Shown here in pieces: positions 20,251 through 32,559 of a DNA stretch of 64,000 nt. This stretch comes from Leguminivora glycinivorella (taxonomy: Eukaryota > Arthropoda > Insecta > Lepidoptera > Tortricidae): the NCBI RefSeq assembly GCF_023078275.1, contig NC_062979.1:16225848-16289847 (forward strand), read 5' to 3'. Each line of letters opens with the position of its first letter. The stretch's first letter is position 1. The position numbers and the translations under genes are program-made. The notes beneath the pieces are model-generated. The model was not told the origin of the DNA. It searched no databases and saw nothing but the letters and a program-made list of their open reading frames with translations.

Positions 20251-21420
20251 ATTGCTTTTAATCCTCTATATTGCTTTTAATTGCACTACCTCCCTCGCAC
20301 TTTACTTGCAATACATTCCAAAGTATTAACATTAGTTTATAATTCCGTACTAGCTAGTTAGGTATATCAAGAATGCAATACACACTAGGCACACGGAAAT
20401 CACAGGACGGATTGGAATGATACGATATCGGATTTCATCAATAAATAACATATGCAAGTATTTTTAATGATGTTGCTTCATTCATGCGGTATTGCCTACA
20501 TTGCAAGCCAAGCTTAGAATTTATCGCTGATATTCTGACGAACTAATCGTCGGGTCTATGTATCCGCAACATGTTTTCTTAATAAATGTCTTTGGCACTG
20601 CTATTTGATTATTGTTTATATGCATACTTAAAAATAATGGCAGAATAAGTATGCCAATGGGCTCTGTGCTATAACTTATGTCTAGTTATGCTTCGTAACT
20701 TGATGCAAATCATCGAGCTGAGGACTTAAGGTGAGATTGCAGAATAAAATAAATTATACGTTATGATAGGTGAGGATACATAAATAATAACTTTAAATTC
20801 TACCGTTATCATAGCCCCATAACACAAGGAATAATGCAGGTTAACGCTAAAATTAAAGACATAATATGTAAATACTGTTATGTGTACCTACAAGGTAAAA
20901 AAAACACTTGGTGTGATATATTGCATAATTTTGTCTAAAATCATGTTTGGTAACATTTAAACATAGATACTTCCTACGGCGATAGCTTGGAAACGGAGGT
21001 ATATACTACGTGTATATAATAACTTGCAGCGGAAACTGTACAAAAGATTACGAGTTACTGCGACAGAGTACATAAAACTGCAGGTACCTAACCTAATCAA
21101 AATACTTCGCTTCCAAGAAATTAAATGTAGAAGTACGGATCATAAGATACAAGACCAGTCCGCAAAAACAAGTCCATGAACATAAAAAGCCGGAGATTAG
21201 ATACCAAGTACATGCAGTAAACAGAGCAGTGAGTCATCAATCATGCGCACACGCTCCCGAACCGTGATCTACAGCATCCGTGGAGGGAGAATTGAGAAAT
21301 CGTTGGGAAATGGGTGGATGCAAATTTAATATTTGTTGCAAAAGTATCTTGTTGAGCTGGAAACAACATTGTATGGCAACATTGTTGTAGGGCTGATGAG
21401 GAAATAACCACAAAACATTT
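20251..21420. other. unassigned AT-rich DNA
   Basis: No supported feature was found in this stretch. Confidence 0.55.
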
Positions 21421-21560
21421 TTTTTTTAAAACCCCCGACCGCGGCATAGAGGATCGATTTTCATGAAACATGGCTAAGAACACTCCCGACTAATTCAGCT
21501 TTCAAACAAAAAAAAAACTAAATCTAAATCGGTTCATCCGTTCCGGAGCACAACACAGAC

Positions 21561-21591
<31 letters not shown>

Positions 21592-21660
21592 TAGACAGAC
21601 AAACAGACAGACACGTCAAACGTATAATACCCCGTCGTTTTTGCGTCGGGGGTCAAAAAG
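21421..21660 (-). repeat. microsatellite-bearing dispersed repeat M, copy 1
   Basis: Read on the minus strand it begins ACCCCCGACGCAAAAACGAC, runs into a (TCTG)n tract (about 21550-21612), then ACGGATGAACCGATTTAGAT and CATGTTTCATGAAAATCG. The same order appears on the plus strand at 25905-26115. Such microsatellite-containing repeats are common in Lepidoptera. Confidence 0.75.
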
Positions 21661-22038
21661 TAGAAGAAAACAAATATTGACACATTTTTTTTTATCTCTG
21701 CGTGGAGGGATGTGCCGACTTTAGCGATTTGCTTCAATGAAAAAAATTGTCGTAATATTTTTTTTTATTTGAACATGCCATTAGAATATGCCGTTAAACT
21801 AGTCCACACTGTTTTATTAGGGTACAGCACTGTCTGTATACTTAACAGTATTGGTAAGTATTTACCTACCTGTTTTTAACCGACTTTTCAAGTACCTTAC
21901 CTACATTTTATCCCAAAAAATATTTGTCTAGAGTTCTACACTTCTGTGACTACTATTTTCCTTAATTTAGCAGTTTTAAATTTATTTTGTCGGTCATCCA
22001 TTGCCTTCTTAATCACCTACAGGTACCACCTGCAGGGT

Positions 22039-22165
22039 TAGCACATGATTGCCTCGAGAGTATGTCGCCGCGAGATAGACTACCCATCCTTATGTCATTA
22101 ATACAGTTAGAAGAAGACGCGTGATCTATCTCGCGGCGACATACTCCCGCGGCAATCATGTGCTA
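22039..22165. mobile_element. MITE with TA-bounded inverted ends
   Basis: TA then GCACATGATTGCCTCGAGAG on the left is mirrored by CCGCGGCAATCATGTGC then TA on the right. The arms continue through GTATGTCGCCGCGAGATAG (about 39 bp with a few mismatches). A TA boundary fits a Tc1/mariner-type insertion (inference). Confidence 0.7.
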
Positions 22166-22413
22166 GGCCTACTGCATGGGCAGCATCCCATCAACCTACG
22201 TTGACCCCTGCAGAGCTTCGCAGGTAAAGAACTTATAATCGACTCTTTTGAGTTTTTAAGTTTCTCGGGACATATGTGCCTACCTTATGTTTGGAATCAG
22301 TAAAGTAAGTCCATGAGCGTAGAGTTCGATCAGTTAGGGTATGCGCCCACTTTTTTGTCTCTCACACCATCGGACTATGGGCTAGTATGAAAGTGCGCCC
22401 ACGTAGCGACGCA

Positions 22414-22612
22414 GGTTCACTAATGTTTGACCAAAACAACTTTAGCAAATGTTCATTTTACAAAAAACGTTTCATCAATATAGTAATTGGCAAATATGTT
22501 ATTCCGCATATGTATCATTTTAAAGTGAAGACTTGCCAAAATATAATTTTGCCAGTAGTTGGTTGTCAAGTGTCAATTTGCTAAACAAGTTTTGGTCAAA
22601 CGATAGGACACC
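22414..22612. mobile_element. foldback element of degenerate ~17-bp units, copy 2
   Basis: A 199-bp insertion flanked by AGCGACGCA (22405-22413) and TGCGACGCA (22613-22621), a 9-bp duplication with one mismatch. The ends are GGTTCACTAATGTTTGACC on the left and the complement of GGTGTCCTATCGTTTGACC on the right, homologous to copy 1. The interior is about a dozen units of the TTTnnCAAA type and lacks the GC-rich core. Confidence 0.7.
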
Positions 22613-22686
22613 TGCGACGCAACTTGTCATATAATAGAAACACATTCAAAAGACAAAAAAGTCGCGGCGAAAATTCAAACTAGTTA

Positions 22687-22722
22687 TCATCATCATGCCA
22701 GCCTTTAATCACCCACTGCTGA
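22687..22722 (-). repeat. RTE-type LINE 3' tail remnant
   Basis: The minus strand reads CAGCAGTGGGTGATTAAAGG, then CTGGCATGATGATGAT. This matches the coding end and ATG-type tail of the RTE remnant at 60423-60590. Only the last few dozen bases survive. Confidence 0.6.
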
Positions 22723-22724
22723 GT

Positions 22725-23889
22725 ATAGTATAGTATAGAAATTGAATTTCAGTATGTATGCATATCTATCTATCTACATACCTAACTTGTAATATCAGTT
22801 GGCGACTGAACGGCGCCAATTTCGTCAATCGACGTAATCTATGAGATAATGTGTGACAAACAGTTCTTTTATCAGCTTATCTTCTGTTGATAGGGTGACA
22901 GGGTGTTCAAAGGTGACTATTTAAAAGTAGCCTAAATATTGTATAAATCTAGAATTAGATAAGAATGGCAGATACTCTAATAAGTGTTGTGGTGTTTTCG
23001 TATTATCCATGACGCAGGTTATGTTTCACATTTGGATCTGAATATCTTTCCTTTATACCATATTGTAGTCATTTAAACGGCACACGGCGTCATTTATATT
23101 TCCTTGAAAACTATAAAGAAATGTAGATAAATGTTACATTGGTGCCCAACACGGGTATATTATTTGATAAAGACCCACGTTGGGCGCCACTTTTAATAAT
23201 TCCCATATGCGAAGATTAATAAAGCTATTATTAATTAAATACAGACTCAGATGTTCTCGTTTAGATGGTGATAATAATGAATATTTAACGATTTCAACAC
23301 ATACGAGTAGGTATCAATCAATCAATGTGGGTATTGGCAAAACTAAGATTTTAAAAGCTGTAATCGCTATCAAGAGATAAATTCACTGTGACTACAAATT
23401 TTGTATGCCAATAATTAATCCTCTATATTCCATTCTCCCTACTATGAAGATGAATATTCGTAGTATTTGATGAATGTGGTTTATGACCTTTCTGAGACCA
23501 ACATATTTTTAAGGGATTCCCATAAGATACTTTTATTGTCTGCCCTATGGGTGATTTAAACATTATTCGTGCGTCATCATTAGGAATACATAATATTACG
23601 CACTACGGGTTATTTTTAAATAAGTTATCAATATGACTAACCGGGAGTTGACTCTTACATTCACCCACTGACATACATATAAGCCACTCGACTTTTATGT
23701 TTAAACCCAGTGCTTAAATCAACTTTTTAGCTTTGTCGCTATGAATAATTATAAACTGTCTATAACACTTCAGTACCTCAAAAACCTGACGTAATGTATT
23801 AGCTTCATTTTGTATGGGATGGGATCTTCACAGAGCGTCATGTGGGATGTTTTGGTAACACGGCAACGTTTTCTATAGCACCTACTAGG
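22725..23889. other. unassigned DNA
   Basis: No gene or repeat could be supported. A short (AGTAT)n run lies at about 22725. Confidence 0.55.
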
Positions 23890-24369
23890 CTATAGATTTA
23901 GATTTAGATTTATTTATTTCATAATATAAAATTACATTATAAATTATTCTACCTTAATCTATAAGAATTTATATTATGATCGTCGAGTATGATTTTTAAT
24001 GAAATATCAATTACAATTATAATTTGATACTAATTTTAAAAATATAACAATAATGATTTATAAGTAATCACAATGTCAATTTTTACATAAAAAGGAAAAA
24101 AGAAAAAACAAGGTAGGTATCTCATAATGATCGTCAAACTAAAATTAAAATACAATAATGGATTACAGTCAATTTATATTACATGTCATTTCCATATACT
24201 CATTTACAGAATATAATGGATTTTCCAATAAAAAGATTTTCAATTGGCGTTCAAAAGTTTCGTCAGATGTTTCTGTTCGCAATTTCGCGGGTAGTCGTTC
24301 GTAGTATGTCGGTCCAATCACTCTCGGGTTCTTTACTGAAAGCGCCATGCGACGCGGCACTGTTCGCAA
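23890..24369 (-). pseudogene. non-LTR retrotransposon 3' end with RT C-terminus
   Basis: On the minus strand a 66-codon remnant (24169-24369) ends ETFERQLKIFLLENPLYS then VNEYM, the kind of closing block found at the end of Jockey/CR1-like RT proteins (LPAKLR...FKxxLKxFL...Y). It is followed by an AT-rich 3' UTR that ends in AAATAAATAAATCTAAATCT, a short tandem A-rich tail. The frame upstream is lost. Clade assignment is uncertain. Confidence 0.6.
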
Positions 24370-24419
24370 TCTCCCTGTGGACCGAATTTGTTATAGTTTC
24401 CTATACTTAAAATAAAATA

Positions 24420-25900
24420 TTTTATGCAGTGCACGAAATAAAGCACCACATAATTAGAAGAAAATTATGGACAGTTGTTATGTTTAAACATAATAATTTA
24501 AAAAAAAGATATAAAGTAAATGAATTGACCGTGGCGTCACTCCTCAGTATTTCATAGTAATGCCATATTAGCAAATCGTTTTGAAGCTGATTTGACTAGT
24601 AGGAAACTAGCCTATTGTAAATTGTAATTGACAACTATAGAGGTATGGTAGCCGATAGCCGTATAAAATTAAATAATTTAAAATACTACTGACTGTACAC
24701 TTATTTACATCTCTGCCACCGTTTGACACTAATACGAGTAGTAGTAATGTGATTATCGTATTTGCGTAAATAGGAATATTACTTTTATGTTGTAATTTTG
24801 CGTAGTCTACCTATGAGTCTGTCATAGTCTTCACAGATACATAAGTCGGAACTGTCACCATTTAAATTTAATTACAGGCACGGCTTTTGAGAAAATGTAG
24901 GAATATCGTAACTCACGCCTGTTACGACATTTTATAACACCGAATGAGCTGTTTAGTTTCACTAAAGTGTTTACGGGATCAAACAGGAAACGATCTACTA
25001 AATATAGCCCCACGTGCCTCACTTAACGAGATTTACCTAAACAGCTGCTGCCTTTATCTTTTATTAAAGGTATTAACGAGTTTAACTTTAGTTTTGAAAA
25101 GGTTAAACGCAGCTTTATTTAAATGTTGAAAGAAAATCCACAGCCGCTATGTTTTATGTACTTAACAGTTGTGTTTATGCTTTATTTTTTCAATGCTTAG
25201 ATATGGACTGGAAAAACCTATATTATATTCTGGCACAGCAACCTTGTCAGTAGAAAAAGTAACAAATTATAAAATAGAAGCGCGAATTTCTGAGAATTTG
25301 GCTGCCATTCAATAAATAAAAGAATACTGGAGCCCACTTTCTAATATTTTTAGTTTTTGCATGATGTAATATAGCCTGTATAGGTAACCCACATACACTC
25401 GTACATTACACACCTTGAAAGCTGCAATCTTATTCCTAAGAAAAGAATTCGGGCGAGTCCACTACTCCGACAAACTAACATATCTGGCCTTCCAAACAAC
25501 ATTAATTGTTTCAACCAGCCACACATTACTCCCATCAGTCCCAACCCCAACTTAGAAGAACTCAGAACTTAGTTCGGGCGAGTCCACCGCTCTGACAAAG
25601 CGACTTTAGGTTCTCACGTTTGACATTACACTGCTAATAGTGGTAAGTAATGCGCCTTCGCACAGACTATTAGGAATACTCGCAACACAACCTGCGCTCA
25701 CGCATAGCGCGAGAGAAACCGCGAGGTCCGGCTTGTCTCCGAGGACAAGGCCTCTCTGCGGCCGAGATTATATGATAGGCGAGGTGACATTTTACAACGA
25801 TCTTACAAGTCGAGGCGGTATGCTGCAGAGCAATTTATGTTAAGTCATTAAGATGTGGAATCTGAATGGAGATATCAAAATTTCAGTCATTCTAAAAAAT
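24420..25900. other. unassigned DNA
   Basis: No supported feature was found. Open frames at 25350-25843 have no domain. Confidence 0.55.
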
Positions 25901-25904
25901 CTAT

Positions 25905-26115
25905 TTTTAACCCCCACGCAAAAACGACGGGGTGTTATAAGTTTGACGAGTCTATCTGTCTGTCTGTCTGTCTGTGTGTGTGTCTGTGGCATCGTAGCTC
26001 CCAAACGGATGAACCGATTTAGATTTAGTTTTTTTTGTTTAAAAACTGAGTTGGTCGGAAAGTGTTCATAGCCATGTTTCATGAAAATCGGTTCACTATG
26101 TCGGGGTTTTTTTCA
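25905..26115 (+). repeat. microsatellite-bearing dispersed repeat M, copy 2
   Basis: ACCCCCACGCAAAAACGACG leads into a (TCTG)n/(TG)n tract (25950-25988), then ACGGATGAACCGATTTAGAT and CATGTTTCATGAAAATCG. It is the inverted counterpart of 21421-21660. The overlapping open frames on both strands are products of the repeat. Confidence 0.75.
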
Positions 26116-28929
26116 AAATTCTAATTTTTACTTGTAGTGTTAAAATTGAATTCTCATGCTTTACTTGAAAACGACTTCTTTGGATGAAAAATGTGAATGT
26201 TATACCTACGTGCATGCTACGAGAACTAGCAAGGGTTAGCAAGGCGTCACTCGGTACTATAGCTTCGTTTAAGAGGCTACAGGAGCGAAAATGCTAAAAT
26301 GTTTTTTATTTGGAAAATGGAAAGTAACCCCCCTTTCAATTTGGGAATTTTAGTTAAATATACTAGTGTTAGTAACTAGATTCATCGAGAAAAAATTGTC
26401 CATTCAAAACAACTCAGTTAAAATATATTGCGAAAAAACCTTTTAAATCGAGGTTCCGCTCTCGACTGTTTCCTCCTTCAAAACTTAATCAATCCGAACG
26501 AAATTTGAGAATCTGAATAAGAATGAAATAATCTGTGTCGAACCGTTTAGTTTTTTTTATAATAATAATAATAATAGTTCTTTATTTACAGGTAAATACC
26601 CATTTCAAATAATCCAGTACAATGTCAAAAAAACAAAAGTAAATAAAAATAAAAATAATTAAAACTTAAAATACAATAATGCCTAAAAAATTTGGCAGTC
26701 ACAGCCTAGGAGTCACTTCCTATTCCTATTTTCACGTCACTTCCTATTTTTGGCTAATTGTTACCAATCTTGAGTATCACACCTTTTTTGCGCCATGATG
26801 AAAAAGGCCGTTTTTGGAAATTTTCGATTGGCTGCATTGGAGCGTCATTATAAATAAAAATATAAAAAAAATCAAAACGGTCCGACACAGATAAAAATAA
26901 TAATAATATGTGTTGAAAAAAATCATTGCTCTATCTTCAAAAACCAGGGAGGAAATAGTCGAAAGCGTTTGTATAGAGAATTGACCCCTCCTGTATGGTT
27001 TTAAACGCCTGCCTCAACTCAAAAAAAAAATCCCGACAAGGCGGTATGTTTCTCATAACTGACCAAAAGTACCTAACTTATATTGAAAATTCTGGAAAGT
27101 CAACAGTCACTTGAGGATGAAAAATAACATGCAAATGTGCCATGTTGGTGTAGGTGAGTTGGAGCTGCATAATCGGGAATTCGGACGTTTGCCTCGTGGC
27201 CTTAATTCTTATGCCGACGCCAACGTCTGGATGTCGCATAATCGACCCGATATTAACCTTCTTTCGGAGTAGCATTGTTTTACTCATACTCATATACTCA
27301 TACTCATATATTTATTCAAGAAACAATACAGGTACTGTGTTAGTTTTAAGGTTTCAAACACAATACCTTTACTTTAATGATCTCTAAAAATAATCGGAGG
27401 AAAATAAGAGGAAACGAATCATTAACAAAAAATAAGTCCATCATCAGTTTTGGAAGACAACGTACTAACATAAGAGAGTAAGCCTGGAATGTTCAATTGC
27501 TAGCCAGTTAATGGCCCGAAAGCTGGAAATAATGAGGAATCGGCATACTGAAGGGAGTAGCAAGCAGGATGCAAAACACCAATTCTTACAAAATACGTCA
27601 CATTTCCTTAACTCCTCTTACATGATCTCTTTACACGCGATTGCTGTATCACGCGCGATAGAGCGTCGTCTGTGTAAAGGAGGCTAGTGAAATATCTCAT
27701 GCCTTTGAAGAGCATGACAAATTGTATGACGAATTTTGATTGTCATGTCATGTCTCAAAATTGGACTTCGTAGACATTGCGATATGAGATTTAAATTCTG
27801 CTTGCCAGCCACCTGTTACCTAGGAATACCTACCTGTTAACGCAAATTAATTTAACCTTTTAAGCAAGCTTACATTACACATGCTACTTAGCACTAAAAG
27901 ATATCATATGTTAACTTAGTTTTCCATGACACAGAAATAAAACCTGTTTCGCTCCGTTTAAGATTACTAAGTACAGTCAACGACATATATTAATTTATTA
28001 AATACCAATAGGTAAAAAAATTTTAAAGATTGTATGTTGCGAAACGGAGAGCGAAGCGTAAACTCAATAAACGACGGATGGATGTGAAAGAAAATATGAG
28101 GAAGAAAGGAGTAAGTGCAAATGTAACGAAAGATAAAGGAGAATGGAAGAGAAAAACATATTTCCCGCACAACGTGGCATAAAGGCAGGAAGAAGAATAG
28201 AAATGTACTTACCTAAATAAATATAACATATATATATCAAGGCACTAATAATGCTGCCTGTACAAGCATCTATTTAAAGTTTGATTAGAAAACGGTTACT
28301 AAGCACTTTAACTCGTAATTTTAACGCCATTTTAATTTCACTAGGTAGTCAATTTGCAAACTACTTACTGCTTACATAACAGTATATCTAATTTTAGACT
28401 CACGTTCAACCGGGGGGGGCCTAAACCAAGGAAATGTGATTGGTTTACGTAGATGTATCAAGTGCTATTAAATAGTGAGGTTTATTTATTGAAATAAAAC
28501 TGTTACACATTCACAACTGTCACACCATGACTTAAGTCTTAAGTAAGTCTTAAGACTTATTCATGCTGTAATCGAAGTGACGTCGCCGTTCGTTAATTTG
28601 CCAACATATTCAAAATTAATGGAGAAATAAAATGTAAAAGATTTTTTCGGAGCTCCTAAGCCATTTATAGCGTGATGACTTTCGATCTTTTGGAAATATG
28701 AAATATTGTCTATTATACTTGTTACAAATTTTACTGCAGCTTGATTACGTCGGACTGTGTCTAGCGTTATCGACTGTCATTTGACTATTCGGCTAGGCCA
28801 GCTGACAGGACGTGGCCGTCCGGTCACAGACCGATCAAAAGGGGGTTTTCTATGCGACCGGCGGAATGATTGTCAGTCGTCGCCTTTACGTTTATAATTT
28901 TACGACTATTTGCGGGAGGTAAATATATC
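26116..28929. other. mostly unassigned DNA with LINE-type A-rich tails
   Basis: Two minus-strand LINE-like 3' tails are visible: 26550-26600 (CTGTAAATAAAGAACTATTA followed by ATTATT repeats) and 27270-27330 (GAATAAATATATGAGTATGA followed by GAGTAT repeats). The rest shows no gene or recognisable repeat. Confidence 0.45.
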
Positions 28930-29195
28930 CCCCCCCCCCGTGTGGTCACGGGTTAAGAATTTCACCACCCCCTTTCTTCCCGTGGGTGTCCTAAAGTCGA
29001 CTGTCGGATATGGGTTAAATTGTGGCGTAGGCGAGAGGCTGGCAACCTGTCACTGCAATGTCACAATTTGAATTTCTTTCAGCCCCTTTTTGCCAAGAGT
29101 GGCACTGAAACTTAGTACCTAGTTCATGTACTCTGCCTACCCCTTTATGGGATGGGCGTGATTATATGTATGTATGTATATATGTAAATATATCT
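28930..29195 (+). repeat. SINE-like family B, fullest copy
   Basis: It runs CCGTGTGGTCACGGGTTAAG, GAATTTCACCACC, GGGATATGGGTTAAA (here TCGGATATGGG), GGCGTAGGCGAGAGGC, TGTCACAATTTGAA, GCCAAGAGTGGCAC and CTCTGCCTACCCC, and ends in a TATGTATGTATA tail. Related copies are at 59278-59498, 18859/20111 (interrupted), 40945-41055 and 30410-30482 (minus). The short tandem tail fits a LINE-mobilised element. Confidence 0.7.
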
Positions 29196-29836
29196 AATCA
29201 TAATTAAAGCAATAAACTTGAGTCGTTTACCGTATACACTTATCTAATATCGATATAGAGATCTAATAGAGATCTTACGGTTGTTCTCGCTCGAGATTTC
29301 TTCCGTAGCGGCTTGTCTAAATGAAAGAGGTTAACAACTGCCTTTGCAGATAAACGAACTAATTTTCCCCTTTTATGGGGAGTCAGTACCCATCTTTCAG
29401 TTCTTATTTAACTTAGGTTGATATTCGGTTTAAATCTAGAGGACAAATGGATTCAAGCAGCGATGACTTTTTCGGAACTTAACTTTTATGAAATATCATT
29501 AAATTTGTGGTTTATCACTTTTATCAGTGAAGGAAATGTGAGAAAACCGAGGAAATCGCAATGAGGTTTAGTTTCCTTTGTGTAGTTTTTGGGTTGGAAG
29601 TCGTAAAAACTAGTACTTTACCCCATGATCCTTGGCAAAAAGCTGGGATAAACGAAAGGAAGATGTTGTAGTGCCCTTTTTTGAAAACTCGTCAAAGTTC
29701 GATAAAATGGGATCATGCTCTTATCTTATTTTTGAAGCCCATATCTCGTTATCTGTCCTTCATGCGGATCGTATCAGCGTCCAGTAATCGGCATCTTTGT
29801 GCAAGATAATCCGTTGTCACAACAACATAGGCCGCA

Positions 29837-30086
29837 CACTGAGAGAAATTTGCATTGTGAATTTAACAAGTTCGACTTGTTGCGGTTTATCCGTTTGAAT
29901 CAGCCAAACGTATGTTTAAAACAATATGTGTCAGGTTGTTTTTATAAAATCGACTAGTTGATTCAAATATATTGGCGATTCAAATGACAAGTAGCTTGTT
30001 GTTTGAACCAAAGAGCACGGTAGGCGCTATTTTAACCAAAAAACTTGTTGAACGAACATGAAAACTGGTTGTATTTTCTCTCAGTG
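29837..30086. mobile_element. MITE with CACTGAGAGAAA ends
   Basis: A 250-bp segment with the perfect 12-bp inverted ends CACTGAGAGAAA/TTTCTCTCAGTG. The interior repeats AACTTGTTG/CAACAAG-like words. No convincing target duplication was seen, so the superfamily is open. Confidence 0.6.
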
Positions 30087-30121
30087 CACGTTGTGGTATT
30101 GCCGGGGTGTATAATTTCTAT

Positions 30122-30190
30122 ATTTGATTAGATAGATTAGATTAGATTTCTTTATTTCATGATAAAAATTACACTATAAATTTGCTACAT
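30122..30190 (-). repeat. LINE-type A-rich 3' tail
   Basis: The minus strand reads ATGAAATAAAGAAATCTAATC followed by TAATCTATC repeats. This resembles the 3' tail at 23890. No coding part is attached. Confidence 0.45.
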
Positions 30191-30253
30191 GTCAAAATTA
30201 TGTTTATGTTTGTTTATTTGATAGATAGATAGATAGATTGTCTTGTCAGGGTG

Positions 30254-30403
30254 CCGTAGCCGAATGGCATTTCTGCGACGCGAAACGGAAACGAATCGCC
30301 CCGAAAGGTAGTCTGGCTCTGTCGCGCCAATACGCAAGAGCGATAGAGACAGATATCTACGAGCGTTTTGTTTCATGAGCGTTTGTGCCATTCGGCTACG
30401 TAC
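30254..30403. mobile_element. MITE family A, copy 2 (inverted)
   Basis: The ends are CCGTAGCCGAATGGCA and TGCCATTCGGCTACG. The interior GGCTCTGTCGCGCCAATACG and AGACAGATATCTACGAGCG is the complement of copies 1 and 3. Confidence 0.78.
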
Positions 30404-30409
30404 CTAGAA

Positions 30410-30482
30410 CACATGAAACTGCTCAAGTTTGAGTGCCATTCATGCCATTAATGAGTTGAAAGAAAACTAAATTGTGACATCT
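30410..30482 (-). repeat. SINE-like family B fragment
   Basis: The minus strand reads TGTCACAATTTAGTTTTCTT then TCAACTC...GGCACTCAAACTTGAGCAG, matching part of the family B body. Confidence 0.5.
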
Positions 30483-30483
30483 T

Positions 30484-30830
30484 TTTTTTTCAGAGGTGGA
30501 GGTAATCCTCATTGGATACTGCCGACCCGGTCTTCGACAGCATGCCCGACTCGGCTATGCTGGATGTTTCCTCCTAGCCGCCTACGGAATAAGCCCTCCA
30601 CCCTGTGTAGTAGTTTGTTACTAGAAACTCGGCGCAGTGACAGATTACCAGCACATCGCCCATCACACAACCCATATCTCACAGTCGACTTCTACTACAC
30701 CCACAGAAAGGGGTGGTGAAATGCCAGAACATGTAAGTTGTGGAATGAGCTACCTTCTGAGGTGTTCCCTCAAATCATGTCAAGGTTTCAAACATCGTTA
30801 GGTACTTTTAACTATAAAACTCCCGTGAGA
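30484..30830 (+). pseudogene. non-LTR retrotransposon RT C-terminal remnant
   Basis: The open stretch 30484-30719 contains RRSDRLPAHRPSHNPYLTV and ends at a stop. Reading on past it in the same frame gives CKLWNELPSEVFPQ and SRFQTSLGTFNY. The block KLWNELPSEVFP...F is the usual closing segment of Jockey/CR1-like proteins. The internal stop and the lack of an upstream palm domain show it is dead. Confidence 0.55.
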
Positions 30831-31329
30831 CTCAAAAAAAAATTTAATATGTATGAATATATTTTTTTTTTTTTTGTATGAGAATTGGGATTTTAGAGGG
30901 ATCCTCTATCCTATCCGCAAATCGGACGCCGGGACATCACGGGGAGAGGGACATCACGGGGAGAATTATTAAAATATATATATATATATTAAGCGGGATT
31001 TTTTTTTTTAATATCGTTAGGTACGTCCCGACATTTTATCAGGAACAAACATAGGTCTGTTAGAGGTATAAGTCTCTCTGCTCAAGACATCATCGCTTTG
31101 TGTGGCGCACGTCATTACCGCATTCCATCATGATCTGTTTTACTTAATACAAAGCTGTTCAACAATGAGCCCGGACTCATTTGTCACGCGGCAGCTTTCA
31201 TATCGGACCCATTCTTTAGGAGGAAGGGCCTGCATACAAACTTAGACCCCATTTTCCTCCTAGGATATTGACATTATGGGTAGGTAAGTATTATTTTTAC
31301 ATAATTCAATGTAAGTATTTTAATTTTTT
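30831..31329. other. low-complexity and unassigned DNA
   Basis: It contains T-runs, a (TA)n tract (30976-30990) and a direct duplication of GGGACATCACGGGGAGA (about 30932-30966). No gene was seen. Confidence 0.5.
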
Positions 31330-31585
31330 TCATGGGATAGGAGGCAAACGAGCAGACAGGTCGCCTGATGGTAAGCGATCACTGCCGCCCATGGACACCC
31401 GAAACGCCAGAAGTGTTGGAGGTGCGTTGCCGGCCTTTAAGATGGGTGTACGCTCTTTTCTTGAAGGTTTGAAGGTCGTATCGGTCCGGAAATACCGCTG
31501 GCGACAATCATTCCACAGTTTAGCTGTGCGAAGCAGGAAGTTTCTGGAGAAACGCACAGTTGAAGACTGCCAGTCATCTAAATGA
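31330..31585 (-). pseudogene. non-LTR retrotransposon 3' end with RT C-terminus
   Basis: The minus-strand open frame contains [12 protein letters not shown] then [15 protein letters not shown], equivalent to the LWN...F closing block of LINE proteins. It passes into GLY/PRO-rich codons over the dispersed motif that on the plus strand reads GGAGGCAAACGAGCAGAC and CGCCTGATGGTAAGC. This copy links that very common lepidopteran motif to a LINE 3' end. Confidence 0.6.
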
Positions 31586-31800
31586 TGGATATTTCCGTCT
31601 TTTTTCGATTTTTAAATTGTTATACAAAGGACTAAGAAACCGTTTTCATGAAAATGGCCTTACAATCGTACCAAGCTACGTTGGCAGCGATTTAGACAGC
31701 CGAAACTTCTACGAAATTATGACATTTATGATGTTTAACCCTTACAGAGGCGGGTCTATCAAAGTCGTTGCCAACATGGGCTGATTCTAACTATCATAAT

Positions 31801-32062
31801 CATCATCCTCCTTGCTTTATCCCGGCATTTGCCACGGCTCATGGGAGCCTGGGGTCCGCTTTGACAACTAATCCCAAGATTTGGCATAGGCACAAGTTTT
31901 TACGAAAACGACTGCCATCTGACCTTCTAACCCGAAGGGTAAACTAGACCTTATTGGAATTAGAATTCCGAAAAACTCAATGGTGCGAGCCGGGGTTCGA
32001 ACCCGCGACCTTCGGAACGAAAGTCGCACGTACTTGCCGCTAGGCTACCAGCGCTAATATCA
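31801..32062 (-). mobile_element. full-length tRNA-derived SINE with RTE-like tail
   Basis: Read on the minus strand, the head is GCGCTGGTAGCCTAGCGGCA (A-box region) and CGGGTTCGAACCCCGG (B box). TTGAGTTTTTCGGAATT follows, then a body ending GCCGGGATAAAGCAAGGAGG and ATGATGAT. It is bounded by the 9-bp duplication TATCATAAT (31792-31800 and 32063-32071). The GATGAT tail resembles the RTE remnant at 60.5 kb, suggesting RTE machinery mobilised it (inference). Confidence 0.85.
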
Positions 32063-32071
32063 TATCATAAT

Positions 32072-32559
32072 ATCGTTATTAAAGTTTCGAAAAAAAAAAC
32101 AATAATGCACCTAATTGCATCTAAATATTTTCAATAATGTTAACGACGGAGGAAAATCAGGACTGTTTGTAAGAAAAGGCTATTTCCACTCGTCGCTTTT
32201 CGTTGCAAGATCGGCCACTTTCATCTCCGCTGACTGATGACCTGACGGACACAACGATTATCGGTTGATCCCTTTGTTAGTTAAAAGGTTAAGCCCTACC
32301 GACCAACAATGGTCGGCGGTTTCAAAGTGGTTCAGTCTGTCTATTGATGAGTAGCATGCCAATGTCGCAAGTCTCGGTCTTTGTTTCATCTTGGAATGTC
32401 TTGGCATGATGAAGAAAGTGTCAAATGTGGGTGAAGTGTGTGCGGGGAATGGCTTACAAGTCTTACTGTGGATGCAACTTTCGCGATCAGACATGAAGAT
32501 TATGCTTGATGCCATGTTAACTGATGTTATACTTTAAGCACAGTACAATAAAGAGTAGG
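32072..32559. other. unassigned DNA
   Basis: No supported feature was found. The minus-strand open frame at 32258-32515 has no recognisable domain. Confidence 0.5.

Noticed and set aside
21534..21737. Open frame encoding repeated LSVCLSVC
   Set aside because: Translation of a (TCTG)n microsatellite within a dispersed repeat. The same applies at 25840-26082.
31974..32056. Possible true tRNA gene
   Set aside because: A and B boxes are present, but the sequence continues into a SINE body with a target duplication, and no full cloverleaf is apparent. The heads at 1606, 37145, 37934 and 59118 are rejected as tRNA genes for the same reason.
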